64,000 nucleotides of DNA, from contig CM056742.1 in the NCBI GenBank assembly GCA_029851415.1, forward strand, positions 12,255,736 through 12,319,735. The letters are read 5' to 3'. Both the position numbers and the translations under genes were made by a program. Under the pieces are notes generated by a model. The model ran no database searches and was not told the origin of the DNA. It worked only from the letters and a program-made list of their open reading frames with translations. Every line of letters starts with the position of its first letter. Within the stretch, counting starts at the first letter, position 1. The DNA comes from Eretmocerus hayati. Lineage: Eukaryota; Arthropoda; Insecta; Hymenoptera; Aphelinidae. This document shows, one piece after another, positions 35,401 through 50,400 of this stretch.

Positions 35401-38400
35401 ACACTAGACAGTAAACTCGTTTGGACACCGCAGATCGATCAAGTTACCAAAAAAGTTAATAGAGCCCTTTATGGTCTGCGGTTTATCAGGGCGTGCACCA
35501 CCGAGACACTCCGCCGAAGGCTGGTCGAGACTCTCGCTCTGCCTTACCTAGATTACTGTACTGTGGTGTGTCTTGACGCCCCGGACAGAGAACGGTCGCG
35601 ACTGCAAAGACTACAAAATTCATGTGTAAGATATATTTTTGGAATGAAGAAGAGGGAGCACATCACCCCGTTCAGGGAAAATCTGGACTGGTCACGTTCG
35701 GACTCGCGTAGGTCATACATTGCAGCTATCCTCATGTATAGAATTTTAAAGATGAAAGAGCCCGATTACTTAGCCGCAGTGTTCATTGAAAATCAGCGCA
35801 GACCCACGAGTCGGGATGATGCTAGAGAACTGAAGATCCCCAGAGTCCTACTCAAGTCAACCGAAAACTCATTTCAAATCCAGTGCGCCAGACTCTGGAA
35901 CTCTCTCCCGCTTCTTATACGCCATCTTCCGTCACTATCATCATACAAGTTCTCACTAAAACTCCATCTGCTCAAGCTTGATTCCCAAGATCTCCCAATC
36001 ATCCCACAAACGTCACAATGAGCCCCTTTTTATGAAATTCTAAGAATTTTCTGATTTATATTCTATGTTTCCTTGAATCATTGTGATTACTGTGTTTTAT
36101 ACTGTGTAATACTGTGTATTACTGAAAATGTGTACATGGCATATCATATCTGTGATAAAATGTAAGACTGAATATGGCCTTGACCAAATTCTTACCGAAT
36201 GACACAAAGAAATATTTGTAATGTATATACAAATGGGGAGACAATGACTGTCCCCTCCAGCTTTATTCATTTGTAATTATATTTGTACTTCTGTTATTTT
36301 TCCTCTGAGCAAATAAAGGCTATCTATCTATCTATCAGAACGCAGCATGGACATTTGGAATAGCATCGAGCCGGAAATATTCTCGATCGCGCTGATATGC
36401 GTATGACGGTCACGTTGTCAAGACAGCTTCGACTAGTAGTAGTTACTACTCACTGAACTAATCTCCACTAGGTGGCATCTGTTTGTCGGGCGCTTCCCTA
36501 GAGAATTGGGGTTTATATGGCTTATAATAGCGGTTCCCTGCCGTGGGAAACATAATATTTTTTTTTAACGTACGATTGTTATAATCTCAAAATTCGAATC
36601 CCACCCACAAGCTACTAATCAAATGGAAATCCTCATCACATATTTCGAAACTGCGGATTTTTTCAAAGGCTTCTTCGTACTGAATAACGAGCCTCAAAAA
36701 GATGTCATGAAGGTGTCATCCTGGGCAGTAATGGGTTAAGATCGACGAGACTTGAGATAACTTCTATATTTCCCATCAAGGTCGAAAAAACTACCTCTTT
36801 TCTTATAAATCAAAATCTCCCTCCAGATCAAATTTCATATAAATCTAATCAGGGGATCACCGCCATTCAAATCTCAGCAGGAAACATCGTCCATGAAATG
36901 CGGTGTACTTTCCGTACTATTGCCGGAAAGCTCCGGGCACAAGGACACAGAAAATTTACGCAGCCGTTTGCCACCGCTCACGTGGCGCACGGTATATACG
37001 AATCTGTACACGCCACGTACTCTAAGTATACGGAGCCAGGTACGGAGTGTATGTTCCACGTAAACTAATCTACTCGGGATGAAATAATCTTTTGAGGTAG
37101 TTTTGCGGCTATCTTAGCTTTGATGATGATAATTTCCTCTTCATTTCAACACTGGGACAGATTAGTAGTAAGGTTCGTCGCAGTTATTTTGGCATACCTG
37201 ATCGATCGATTATGCATACTAACAGCATCGATCAAATTGTGGTGGAAGCTATCAAGGAATCCTCGGTCGTTACGTTGACAACTCATCCTGGGAATCAAAT
37301 CCTCCAGTCTGTACCTTAAAATTCCAAATTGAGTTCATGGTTTTCCACTCGATTGACCTCAGTCAGATTGCCGAAAAAGATCGTCGAAATGATCTTGGTG
37401 AAAAAAACTAGATTCGGGAAATTCTCTTCTTACTTGAAAATCCCCGACTTACCTCGTTATAGAAAAAAAGCTGCATACATGTTCTGTTGCCATTATGACG
37501 AAAGATGCGCCACCAACAAGTTCGGTACTGAATGTCCAGATGTAAAAGCTAAAGTGCAAGGTTGATGAGAAGAAGTGGTCCTCTTGCTCAAAAAAGAAGT
37601 ATGAAAAACGTAAGAGAAATAGTCTGTTTTGTGTGAGATTTTGATGAATGACGCGATTCACGCACAAGATTCCTATCGGTCCCAACGCTACTAATAGCGC
37701 GATAATTAGGAAATACCCTGAAAAAAGTGGTATATATGCCTGTGAGATACAATAAGCGTTATCCATATCCAAACTGATACTTTTCTCTAAATGTTTCATC
37801 GATGAAGTGGATCTCATCCTATCGATTGATTAACGGACTTGTTTCTTCCGTTTCGATCGCGAGCGTATAGTCTGAACAAATGCTGAATCATGGCCTTCGA
37901 GGCTCCCATTCTCTAGAACGGCTGCAGAACAAATGGAATTGTACCTTTCAAATTCATTTTAACCCGTAAACTATTTTTCGCTGTTAAAAAACACTCCTCT
38001 CTTCAATTTATTGGAAGAAATTCATGAGCTGTGTCAGAAAAATTCTGGGAATTTTTCACCAGGAAAAAATCTGATAAATTCATCAATATGACAGTAGATG
38101 TCGAACATGTTGTGGAAACTGTACAAGTTAAAGGTGTCCGAATTAAGAGGTTTCACTGTATTTACCATTTTTGAATATGAATCGATTCCTAGAATTTTCC
38201 AGTGCAGATTATAGATAGAAGAGAATAATTATTGCTGCGACGACATGCAGTGAGTCGCAGTTGTAAAGTCACATAAATTGTGAGATCTGTTCGTTATCTC
38301 AATTCTCCTTGTACATTATTGCTTTCTCAATTACCTGTCAAAATCATACATAAGAAGTGTCCAAATTTCGTGGCTTTGTCAAATATCTTCCGCTCATCTT

Positions 38401-41400
38401 CGTTTCTAATACTTCGGTATGCTTCAGAAACTTGCAAGAGCATCGGGTTGATCTGTATTGCAAGAGTGGGGAAAAAAGGTGTAAGAGATGTCTCGCAAAA
38501 ATATCATTGATATTATGTATGGAATTCAGATGCCATATAATATATTCAACTTCCAACCTGGTAGAATCCCGCTTCAATATCAATTTACTTCAATAAAACA
38601 TAAAGTCCATGAGTGTGTTACATTGAGATGGATTTCTATCAGGGATGATGTTCATGAAAACGAGTGTTACCGGTGTTTCAATCAGTATCATGAGTATTAG
38701 GAACTCACTTGACTGATACATGGACGGCTTCGGATCAGAACGGTATAAACTCGTTCCGGTAAATATTGAGTTCTTCACGGGAAACGATGGAGAATACACG
38801 TGGAAACATGTATGTACAACTCCGGAAATAAGAATGCATCGACCTTCAAAATTTGTTCAAACCTCTGATGATGGAAAAACGTCTGCTGAAATGTGTGAAC
38901 TCGGAGATACCAAAGGCACCGAATATTTCAAGTATTATTATCGAGACAATAAGAAGCCATGGTTTCATGGTAAACATCTTGAGCGCGAACTAATTGTTAT
39001 GATCAACAGATGTAGAACAATTCACTACAGTCTCAATGCTTCCCTCGCACGTATGTCTATCGTTGATGATCCGAAATGTCCATGTACACAAAATGACCAA
39101 GACATTGATCATGTTGTATGGCAATGTTCTTTATATGATGCCCAGCGAGTCAAATTGATCTTAGATCTTGAGAAAAACCATGTTACTTTACCAGCATGTA
39201 TGTACTCAATATTATCAGAACCTAACATTGAAGCATGTGCTTGTGTATATAATTTTCTCAAAATGTGTAAAATATCTGTTTAGAAAAACCGGTAATAGAA
39301 GAACTAGGATAAGAATCTTTACGATGATATTATTATTATTGTTATTATTATTATTATTTTATTTCTTGATTGAATGATTATAAATATATATATATTTTTT
39401 TTATATAGCGAATAAATCTTTTGTATGATTTGAAGCCTTAAATAATAATGATAAAAAAAAAAAAAAAAAAAAAAAAATTAGTGCGTCCAGATAGAACGCG
39501 CAAAAGATGACGGAGTCGTCCATGAATATTCTCTCACATTGAATTTTCACAGTACCATAAGTGCACCCAACTTGTCTCAATATGCCAATCTTAGAAATGG
39601 GTATTCCTTCACCTTCCCGATAATTTTTTCACGTGTGTTGAACTAAAGTTTGAGAAAATAGGTGATGGGTTATACCGACCTAGAATCGTTTCCGCTTTCC
39701 TCAAAACACTCGAGGTGGTTTTCCCATTTTTCGCGATTGTACAGCTAAGAAATCAACGAAGAAATTGAGTTTAGTAAAACCGGTGCATCCAAATATGGTT
39801 GCACGGCGATAAAAACATATAAAAACGATTTCATGTATTTTATCGCCAATTTACATCGTTTTGAATGATGGGGGCAAGTTGCTTGGCAAGTTGGGTACAC
39901 ACTTTTGTGAACTTCTAGAAAACACTTTCTGGGAAATTTTAATCCTCCAGTTTATCCAGTTTATCAAAATTAGACCTACTCCAGCTCATTTCGAAGGTCT
40001 TGAGACAAGCTTCCACACGAGTTGAAGTACGTTCAAAAATATTGAGATGGGCCAAAGTTATTGAGAAATTGGCTTGATGAGGGTACCCTACATTAGTTGA
40101 AATCACAAAACATGTATTCAATAACAGTGTGGTGCCTCGAAGTCTCATTCATATATAATCAGGAGATGGTCCATTACTTCCATTGTTCCGATCTTAGAAA
40201 TTGGTTATTGTAAACTCAAAATTTTACTCAACATCTGGGAGACCTATAATGCGACGCTCTGAAATTAAAGACTCGTTTCATCATACGATTATTATAAAAC
40301 ATGTGATATGAGAGAAAAGTTTCCGATTCTATATATACTATAGATATCAGGCTAGAATAGTCTAGACTTGAGTTCGGTGGTGTATCAGAGTTTCGAGAAT
40401 GGCGCTTTGTTGTCGCCTGATGTGAATTTTCCTTCAAATCTCAGACAAAGGTTTCTCTTGAAAATTCTCGCAATTGCTAAAAAGAATTCTCAAAAAAGTT
40501 CACATTGAAATTACTAATATGGATATGATTTCAATCTCAACCGAGTTCTCAAATATGTAATGCACACGCATTGCGAATTTCATCAAAATTTCCATGAACG
40601 AGTTGCCATAATTTTATGAAAGAATTTTGGGCGTTCGAACATTCCCACGTTTGAGAGATGTAGAATTAATGAAGCAAGTTCCATCTTCAAGCAATAGTAT
40701 ATTATGCGTCGAGTGGCCGACGTCCAACAAGGTTGAGGTTATCGTGAAGAACAATAAAGTTTTGGGCACGAGACGCATATGCCGCTTTACACGGCGAGGA
40801 CGCGCCGTGTAAATGCATGCTAGAGCACGCATGACACACACACACACACACACACACAGCAAAGAGCGCGAGCATGAGGTCATAGGCCAAAAGTCGTTAT
40901 ATATAGCACATATATACATATATTACTAATATAAAGTATAGCGAATAGCGCGGCACGCGGCGCCTGCGCATAACATAGCAAACGATCCCGTCAACTGAGA
41001 CCGTGTCCACATGGATTCCGAATCACGGATTCACTCGCACCGCGCCGAAAGATGACTCCGTCATCAAAAAGAGTCTAAAACATCACCAGGGGCCTTATTC
41101 TAATACATTTTTCCCCCGACGGGGTGGGAGAAAACCCAGCACTTCCAATTTCTACCTAGTTTACATTTAGTAACCAAACTAGTTTGTAGAATTCGTTGCC
41201 ACGAAAATATGATCAGGATATACTAAATGGCGTATCCTTCCAAACCCTCAAACATTCTTTAGCACCTAACAATTCTAAGATTGGCCGAAAAGTCATCTTA
41301 ACATGAAATTGAATCATTTTGAGACCACAACATTTCCGCTCACTAACCTGTCACTTTGATTGTTATCGAAAAGTGATCCAATTTCTTGTTGAGATAACTT

Positions 41401-44400
41401 TTGACCCAATTCTAGGATTGTGTGATGTTGAAAAATGTTTGGGAGTTTGGAAGGATACGCTATAAAATATATTGGGATGATATTTTCGCAGCAATGAACT
41501 TTAAAAAATACTTTGTTTACTAAATGTAGAGTAGGAAAAATTGGAAACTGCTGGATTTTCTCTCACCTCGTCACGGGAAAAATATATCAGAATAGGGCCC
41601 CAGTGCTATGATCCTTTTTGGTCGGGAAAAAGTTTGGACTCTCTTTCTGGATCGGAACGATATGAGTCCATGTTCCCGCTCAATAGTATCGCTACTGGGT
41701 CGTCCACGTTTAGCTGTCGTGCTTTCGTACGTAGTTAGAAGTGGTGCTTACCTCCAGGAACTACAAGTTAGATTTGCTATGTCGTCCAAAAAATTGCATT
41801 GAGTCGTTTGGATGTTGGTGAACCGGAGTCCGATCACTTCTTTTTCACCCGTTTGGACACAGGGGAGCCGTATGAACATGAATAGCGTCGGGGCAGTAAC
41901 CCAGCGGGCAAGGTTATTATTGGGGACTTCCGCGGGAGTTTTATAGGAAATACCTCTTAGCTTTTGGGGAGTTTCCCGGAAATCGTCAAATTTCCAGCTT
42001 GATGAGTTCCCGCATAAGCTTCCCGAAAAGAATTCAAACACTCCTGGAGAATCCTCTGAATTTTTCCGGGGTATCTATTGAAGCTCCCCAATAGCTTCTG
42101 CTAAAAATCCCATTGATGGCTCCCGCGTAGCTTTTCCAGATACGATTCGTGTACATTTTTTGATAAGTCTTTTTTTGCTGTTCCAAACAGCATCTATGAT
42201 GAGCGATACAATCATCAGGAAGAGGTTCGAAAATTATGAACAATTCATCATTTATTTATACAAACCCTGCAGTAGGGTTGGAGTATACCTGAGTTATGGA
42301 TCATACATTTGGTGCTAATTTTTTCATGTAATCAGAAATATTACATATCGATCGGTAGCTTTTATGCGATCACAAAAGCGAATGACGAATCCTAATTTTA
42401 CATCAAACTCTATGAATTATATTTGAGTTAAATAAAAATTAACCAGGTTTGAATGAGCGCTCGTTTGAATACTTAGCTGCCTTAAAATGGTACACACGGG
42501 CATAAAAATGTTTGAACTCGACTTTGAGACGTAGATTTGTGAAAATCTCGAGGTTTTGTCACGCAGAACTTTGCTAGATAATCTTAATTTTTGAGAATCG
42601 CAGATTCAAATGCAGAAGGTTCGTTTGTTAGAAACTACCTATCAATTTCGCATCACAATTCATCTTCAAATCAGCTTGGATGAATTTTCTCGTAGTAATT
42701 ATGCTGCTCTTGAAATCATCGAAATTTTTCAACACGAGAGAGAAACGCAACATCATGCAGCACCCACTCTCGGCCGCTCTCTTATCGCTTACTTAACTTA
42801 TGCTGCCGCCGCAACGTCTTCGTTGACAAAACTCGATCATGCCTCGCCACAAGCCTGCGCCAGAAAAATTAACCCACAAAGAATCAGAGAGCTTGAGGGA
42901 ATAATAAATCCTTTGCCAGGCTCAATCAATTTCTATGAATGGTTTTAGGATATGCAATCTCTCAATCCTTCAACGAATGTTGGAGGTTATGCTAAGTTAA
43001 CAATAAGTGGATCAGCCTGTAATGATCATAACTTGAATGAATTACTTATCTGAGATTGTGGACTTGCGAAATCCGAACCAAGTTCTTGCAAATGACGACG
43101 TATCAATTTTTCTAAAAGTTTCTTCTCTGATCCTAACCAGCAAAAATTTTCGAGTCGCAATCTTGCTTGAAACGCTGAGCGCTCAAACTGGTCTTTGAAG
43201 AATTTAAACATCAAGCAGACTAAATTCTTTTGAATAAACAGCTGTTATTCCCCCTTGGCTCATAAAAGCATGGAGTCAGAAGCCAAGGACGGCGGACGCT
43301 AGACGCATGTGAAGAAAATACAGTCAGTCACAAAATTATATAGCAACGGTTATGATGAGAAATGCATGTGCTTTTCTCAGATATGATATTGGAATCAAAT
43401 TCAGGCATACTGTGATAAAACACTTTGTGCAAATCCTTCACATCAATTGCCACCACATAAAGTACCCTATCAAGTTCTCGTTTAGAAATTGTGTATCTCC
43501 TCGTCAAAGTTCTTCAGACGCTGAGATTTATTTCCGCCGAGATTTCCGCTATATTTACATATCTCACCAACTTGCGAAGAAAAATTTCGATCTATTCGAA
43601 ACCAGGATAGCTTTCGGGGAGCTAGTCGAGAACCAGTGCCACAGCGGAGCTTTCGTAAAGCTATCGGGGAGCTAGCAGAAAATTCCCGGGTTGTATCTCA
43701 ATAACTTCATAGGAATAACTCAGAGGCACCCGGGGTGTTCATGGTTTCCCTTGTGGGATCAAACTGAGCTGGAAATTTGACGGTTTCCTGGGATTTCCCC
43801 GGGGACTCTTAAAAGAGCTTTGCAAACGTTTTTTTAGGTACTTCTCAATAATTCTCAGAAAGATGTGTTGCCATCTGGGTAATACATGGGCCTGGCATCT
43901 TTCTCTAGAAGCCCTAGAGTCTCATTTTCTTATCCCTAATCATCACTGAGAGAGCCAAATGGTTCGAAAAGCGCACTCATGAGGGCAATAGACACTAAGC
44001 CTGCGAAGAAATTTGATTTTGCTTCATGTTATCAAGCATCTTTTCTAACCAAAAAACCAACTGGATCTATGACACGCCAAATTAAACTAAGCTGTACACT
44101 CCCTTCATAGGAATGATGCCAATACCGAAAAGTATCTAGCTTCATTACAGTAATTCAGTTAAAATTTCACTGGGAATGGTTGTGATCCATCAACTCAAAC
44201 TCGTCTTCGGGCTGTCGATTTGGTCCCTCCGTCACTGGGTACGAGTGAACCTAGTTTGGGTGAATTTCGTATGTAAAGCTTTCCTAAATCAACCCAGCTG
44301 CAACTAATCTGAATCTGATTCTACAGTTCATCAACAAATACCTTTGGTTATTTGGTGAGGATCAGTTCGAATTCATCGTGTCGAGTCCCCAATCGAATGA

Positions 44401-47400
44401 AAGTCTACATACTGCGACTTTTCTTATACAATCTCAAACTGCCCTTGACTCTTTGAACTGAAGTTGCATGCTCTGTGGTTCTACCGCAAAAAAGACTACA
44501 TTATGGACCAGGCTGGTTGAGTAAACTCTTCTTGACTGAATCGCCGTTTCCAAATAGACCCTTGTTAACCACAATGTTAAAAATATATTCTTAGCCATGA
44601 TATCCTGAATGAGATCCCTCTGCCAAGAACTGTTTTGGCTGTCAGTCAGATCTGATAAGGAGTCATCTCAAATTAGAAGAATTTTTGTTTATTGCGAGAA
44701 AAAGGCCGGTTTAGTCATTAAAAATTCAAAAAGATAAGGTAGGTCCGTAGAACACGTGATTGATGACGAAGTCATGAAGATTTGCTTTATACGAACACGA
44801 TTCAATTGAACCATCCGTAATTCGTCTGTTACGTAATACCTTTCAGTTCGTTTTGGAGTAAGATGATTGTGTTGTACAGTTTCGAGGTGAAGTCGATGAG
44901 GGATATTTTCTCGTTATTACACGTGCACTACGACTGTCACCTCTTATCTTAAGGGCTATCCGCAGCTTCAAGGAAGCGATCGAGGCGCCATCTTGCGGTC
45001 GAATTAGTTTATTGTAAATATGAAACCAATCAAACACAGAGAACTGATTGAGAAATTTAACCACATGCGGATGATTTTTCTGCAAATTTAAAAAAAATTT
45101 CCAGTAGAATCGATGCAAAATTGAGCTCATGACGAAGTTGTAGCAAAGTATCTCACTATTTTAAACAATTTTGCAAATTTGGCCGCAAGATGGCACCACG
45201 ATCGCTGTTTTGAGGCTGAGGAGCGCCTTCAACATATATTTTGAAGGAAAATACTCCTATGCCTCAATTGATAACATGTATTTCAATGAAATACACGTCT
45301 ACAATCAAATCAGAAGGAGTAAATTTCGATATTCGAGGGTCGCAAATGTGCTAAACCCAAATTTCGCTTCCGAAAGTTCTACGAGATGCATATTTCAACT
45401 TCTTGAAATATGTAAAGCATGAATTCATTCGCACACGTGGACATAATTTCCCCGCTCATCGATGTCATGAGAGTAACATGGAAGCCATGGTATCAGGGAA
45501 CGAGACCACACATCTTAAAAAGGGCAGGGAATTTGACACTAAAATTGATCTTACGAAAAAATTGTTCGAACTACAGTCTTGGGGTTTCGGGTTCCAACTT
45601 ACTAAGGCTGCCACGATAAACGACGAATATATCGATATCGTATCGCGATAACGATATTACGATAACGATAACGAAATCGATATGAGCAAGGACAGTTATC
45701 AATCGATAGCGATATGACCCAGACTTCGGTGACAATTGAAGAGCGTGTGTGTGTGTCAAATGACATATGGAATTGTAGGAATGATGAGAATAGCACAAAA
45801 ATTCAGCTTCGATTGCGAAAGAATTGGCGAAAAATTGAGCATTATTCGTATATATGCTAATCCAATAAAGATTCAGACGTACAACACTCGTGTCCACCAT
45901 TACATCCACATGATGAATGATTAAATGAGAATTCTTGCCTGACAAAATCCCATCTTTACAACTGGTCAATTTCGGTTTCAAAAAAACGCACAGGCACACT
46001 CCATCTTCTTCTCCACCCTCATTTCGATGATGGAAATATTCCTCGTAAACTGTTTTAATTGTCTTAACGTAACTTCTCCCTTCTTCACGAACCTATTATG
46101 TTTCATCGTGCCGCTGAATACTAAATTCACTTTTCGCTCTTTTTTTTCTTGATCGATTTCCACGACTCGGATTTCGGTCTAATTTCGGCATCGCCTAAGT
46201 AAAAGAGACTACGCAATTGTAACAGATGAAAACTTCATACATAAGCCAACGGGCGAACAATAATTGATCATAACTATTAACTCGCGTAACAATACTCTTT
46301 TACTAACTCATACTATTACATTGCTTACACTGTTGTCACAACCGTGTCTGTAAAATTGGCTCAAAGTCCAGTTGACATGATCGAGAATCGCGTTTACTTC
46401 ACCAGAAATTTCGGAGAACCGAGTATAGATTTGATAGGCTACAAGTCTTATGCTTCTCTCTCCAAAAAATGAACTGCGGTAACGATAATATCGGCGGTAG
46501 TCGACATTATCGTCGATACGATAACGATAGCTCATCCTACGATAACTCACGATAACGATAACGAAATCGATATGACCCTGATTATCGGGCATGTCCGAAT
46601 GAAGGAACAGCAAATATTTGGTGTTCCTAACTAGGGACACGATTTCTTGGGTATGCCCCTATAAGAAAAAGACGATCCTAGAGTTCGAGTTGACTCACAG
46701 TTCTACTCTCCAAAATGTAATGAACTCCTCCCCCGATGGTTTTCAAGTAGTTGATGATCCAAACTTTCTCGCAAGTTTATATTTATAATGGAATCTTTAC
46801 GCACAGTCTGAATTCAGTTGATACAGGCACAAACGTTCTCTACACTTCGATTTCTTAACCCGTTCTTTGCGAAGTCGAAGATTCCGATTCCTTGCTTGTT
46901 TGCGGTGAGATCCACCGTTGGATCTGGTGGAATATCAATTTCCACGAGACAAACATTTTCAGCACACAAAGGAAGACATCGCGGGGCCCACCGTCGGTTT
47001 CCGCCGTAGCAAATGTGTAAACTATGTTCCTCTCTACCAGAAGCTCTGTTTCCAAGGTCGGATCTCTAGGGGAGGGTCTGAATTCGTGATGCAGACCATT
47101 CACGGAATTATTGTGGCGGAATTATTATGGGATATGTTTCTGGGGACTTATGGGATCACATTCCAGCTAAAATTGGAAGTGCCTTTTGAGTCGTTTTCCG
47201 AAACAGTCCAAAAATGTGTGTTGTTGCCACTCTCCGACCTTTGTTGCTCTACTGCTCAAGCAGGACTCGTTTTTTTTTCTCTTAAATATGTGAAGACCCT
47301 TTTCGTGGATCTTGAATGATTGCAAAAAACGTGTTCTTGTTCCCCGTAAAATCCACCTGTTGGAGGGGTTTTGGGATTTTCCCTCGAAAATCATATTTTT

Positions 47401-50400
47401 CCTCGCTCTCTCATTCTACATCTAGAACATGGTGTAAGAAGACCTTTGATACAGATCTTGAGAAATTGTAGGAGAATGTATGAGTAATTCCGCGCGAAAG
47501 CGGACCACGAATTGCAGACATATCTCAGATTCTTTTTTCACTATTCTTAATCGATTCTATAGTCCAAAAAATGAACTTTTCACTCTCTGTGGGGTCCAAA
47601 AAAAATTTTTTGTTTCCGTGGGGAATATCTTTGTGATTGTGTTTTTAGAGAAAAATACCAATCTTTTTCCAGTAAAATGGGTGTAGTTCCGACTTGAGGG
47701 AAGATACGACCACGCAAATAGTGGCACTCGAAAGGTCTTTCAAAAATCTATCAAAATATGTTTCGAAAAAAATTTTTTGAGGCTACGGACAAAAATGAGC
47801 AAAAAGGCGAAAAACAGAAAGAATTCGATTCCTCAAAAACCCAATTTTTTAAAAATCTGAGAATCCATGTTTTGATGTAAAATTGAGTGTTCTTCCAGAA
47901 AAAAGTGGTCTCGATCTGTGTTTTTGGGTTCTACGCTGTTTTTTCTCGTTTTATTAATATTCTCAGCCTTTACGGTTGAAAAATGGATTTTTCTGCGCAT
48001 GCGCAGGAATTCAGACTGCTGAAACCATTTTTATTGAAAAGCCGAAAATATTTCCTTCAAAATGGTTACTTGGCGAAGTCGATTCGATGTACTGGGCCCA
48101 AAGTTACATCGCATTAATGATGAAGCATCCTCAAGAGGGGTAAATGGAGATCTTGCACAAAGTTCCCATTAGTATCGTGACTCGAGTAGAAGTGTCATCA
48201 TTGTTTAGACCTTCTAACTTTGGGCTCAGTACATCGATTTGACCTCGCCAGGTAGTCATTTCCAAGGAAATTTCTTCGGCTTTTCAATAAAAACGGTTTC
48301 AGCAGTCTAAATTCCTGCGCATGCGCAAAAAATCCATTTTTCAACCGAAAAGGCTGAGAATATTGATAAAACGTAGAAAAAATAGCGTAGAACCCAAAAA
48401 CACAGATCGGGACCACTTTTTTCTGGAAGAACACGCAATTTTACATCAATATATGGATTTTCAGATTTTTAAAAAATTGGGTTTTTGAGGAATCGAATTT
48501 TTTCTGTTTTTCACTTTTTTGCTCATAGGGGGCGTCCGTAGCCTCAAAAAAAAATTTTCGAAACATATTTTGATAGATTTTTGAAAGACCTTCCGAAAGC
48601 CACTATTTGTGTGGTCGTATCTTACCTCAAGTCGGAACTACACCCATTTTACTGAGAAAAGATTGCTATTTTTCTCTAAAAACAATATCACTAAGATATT
48701 CCCCACGGAAACAAAAATTTTTTTTGGACCCCATAGAGAGTGAAAAGTTCATTTTTTGGACTATAGAATCGATCAAGAATAGTGAAAAAAGAATCTGAGA
48801 TATGAGAGTTTCCATGGAACTTTCAACTATTGACCCTCTGAAATAAAAAAAAAATTTTCTCATCGCACACGTTTGAAATGGGTTTCATGTGATACTTAGA
48901 CCTCGAAAACATGTGAAAAAAGTGGTGCCACTCTCTTCCAAGCCGAGGTATCTGGTTCAGAACGACATGTACGGAATTACACACTTGAAACATTCGTGAA
49001 TCAACTTCAATCGAATAGATTCGATTCAAAACATTGTCTAGACGATCGATACGGATTATATTTTGCCTGACTTGACTTTAAGATGAATTTCATCCTCGAT
49101 TTCTCCGAAATTCGAGGTAAATTTCCAAAATCGAGTCAAGAGCTATGAGTCTCATTTCAATTTCTAGAATACACTGTGGACTTATTTTGTTCATATTTTA
49201 GCCGTATACTGTGTAAAAATCAAGAAAATCGCGATAACATCACATTTGAAGGCTTATTCAGCTTACCATCCGGATTCAAATATTTCTCCTCAGCTTCTCA
49301 CAGAAATACCGATCGACAATTGCAACTCAGAACAGTGCGGTTATATCTCTTCTGTAATGAAGAAAAAAGAGCACAACATTCCAATCCTGTGCTTTACGTT
49401 TCCTGAGTATGCCATCAAAAAATGACCGTTTCGAGAGCCAGTGGCGCGATAACTTTATGAGCTTTGAAGCTTTATAAAATTTTTCCGGATCAACGCACAC
49501 TCACAAACCAAACGGGATTCGATTTGTCTTCTTTTTAACTTTGGAAACTCATTGCTTAATTCCCCATTTTGCACAAGGTATTCCATTAATTTCGTAAACA
49601 ATAGCAAGAGAAAGTTTTCCCACAATACTCGGTTACATCGATGAATGAGAGTGAATATCATAGCCAAATCAGCGCACACCTCTGAATCAAAGCTTTTCTC
49701 AAAATATGAGATTAGTAAATGGATATATCATTCCACCGAAGTAGTTGAGGCATAGGTATTTTAGTTACAGCCTTATCAATTCAAAAAATCGCGTTGGTAC
49801 GTTTGTAAACTACCCAAAAATCATCTTTTGCGGTCTGCTATTGACAAATCAGGATGCGTTCCAACAAGAAAGAATGTAGCTCATATTGAACGATGCCAAA
49901 TACCATAAAATGCCACTCCTGCGCACTACGAATAGTTCAAAATACTCCTGGAACTGCAGTAACACAAAAGTTAAAAGTTCCGTGGAAACTCTCATATGTC
50001 TGCAATTCGTGGTCTGCTTTCGCGCGGAATTACTCGTATTCTAGCTTCGTCCCGAAAACTCGCTGGTTGGAGAGATTAGAAGTTATTTCTTCAAAAGTCA
50101 TATTATTTCCGTAACTTCTCCCTGTTTCATAGTCGTTGATTGCAAATCATTCTTCCCATCCACTTACATCTTTTTCATTTTTCTTCAAAACTCTTGCGAT
50201 TCGGGCTAAAAAACAAGTTGTTGAGTACAAATTCAACAATAACCATGACTCGACGACTCATTTGGAGAAGAATTTCGAAAATTTTCACCTAATATGTGAG
50301 AAAAACTCCATTGGAGGATGTATGCCAGCTGCAAGCCCTCCAATTCGACAATTGTTAGTAGCTCAAAGCTCTATGAGGCTTCGAATGGTAGGAAAAATGC

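Noticed and set aside
37453..37548. A separate exon starting at FYIWTFSTEL with an intron before it.
   Set aside because: The frame is open without interruption from the AYIPLF part through YFFFEQEDHF to ITR, and this matches receptor sequence, so no intron is needed.
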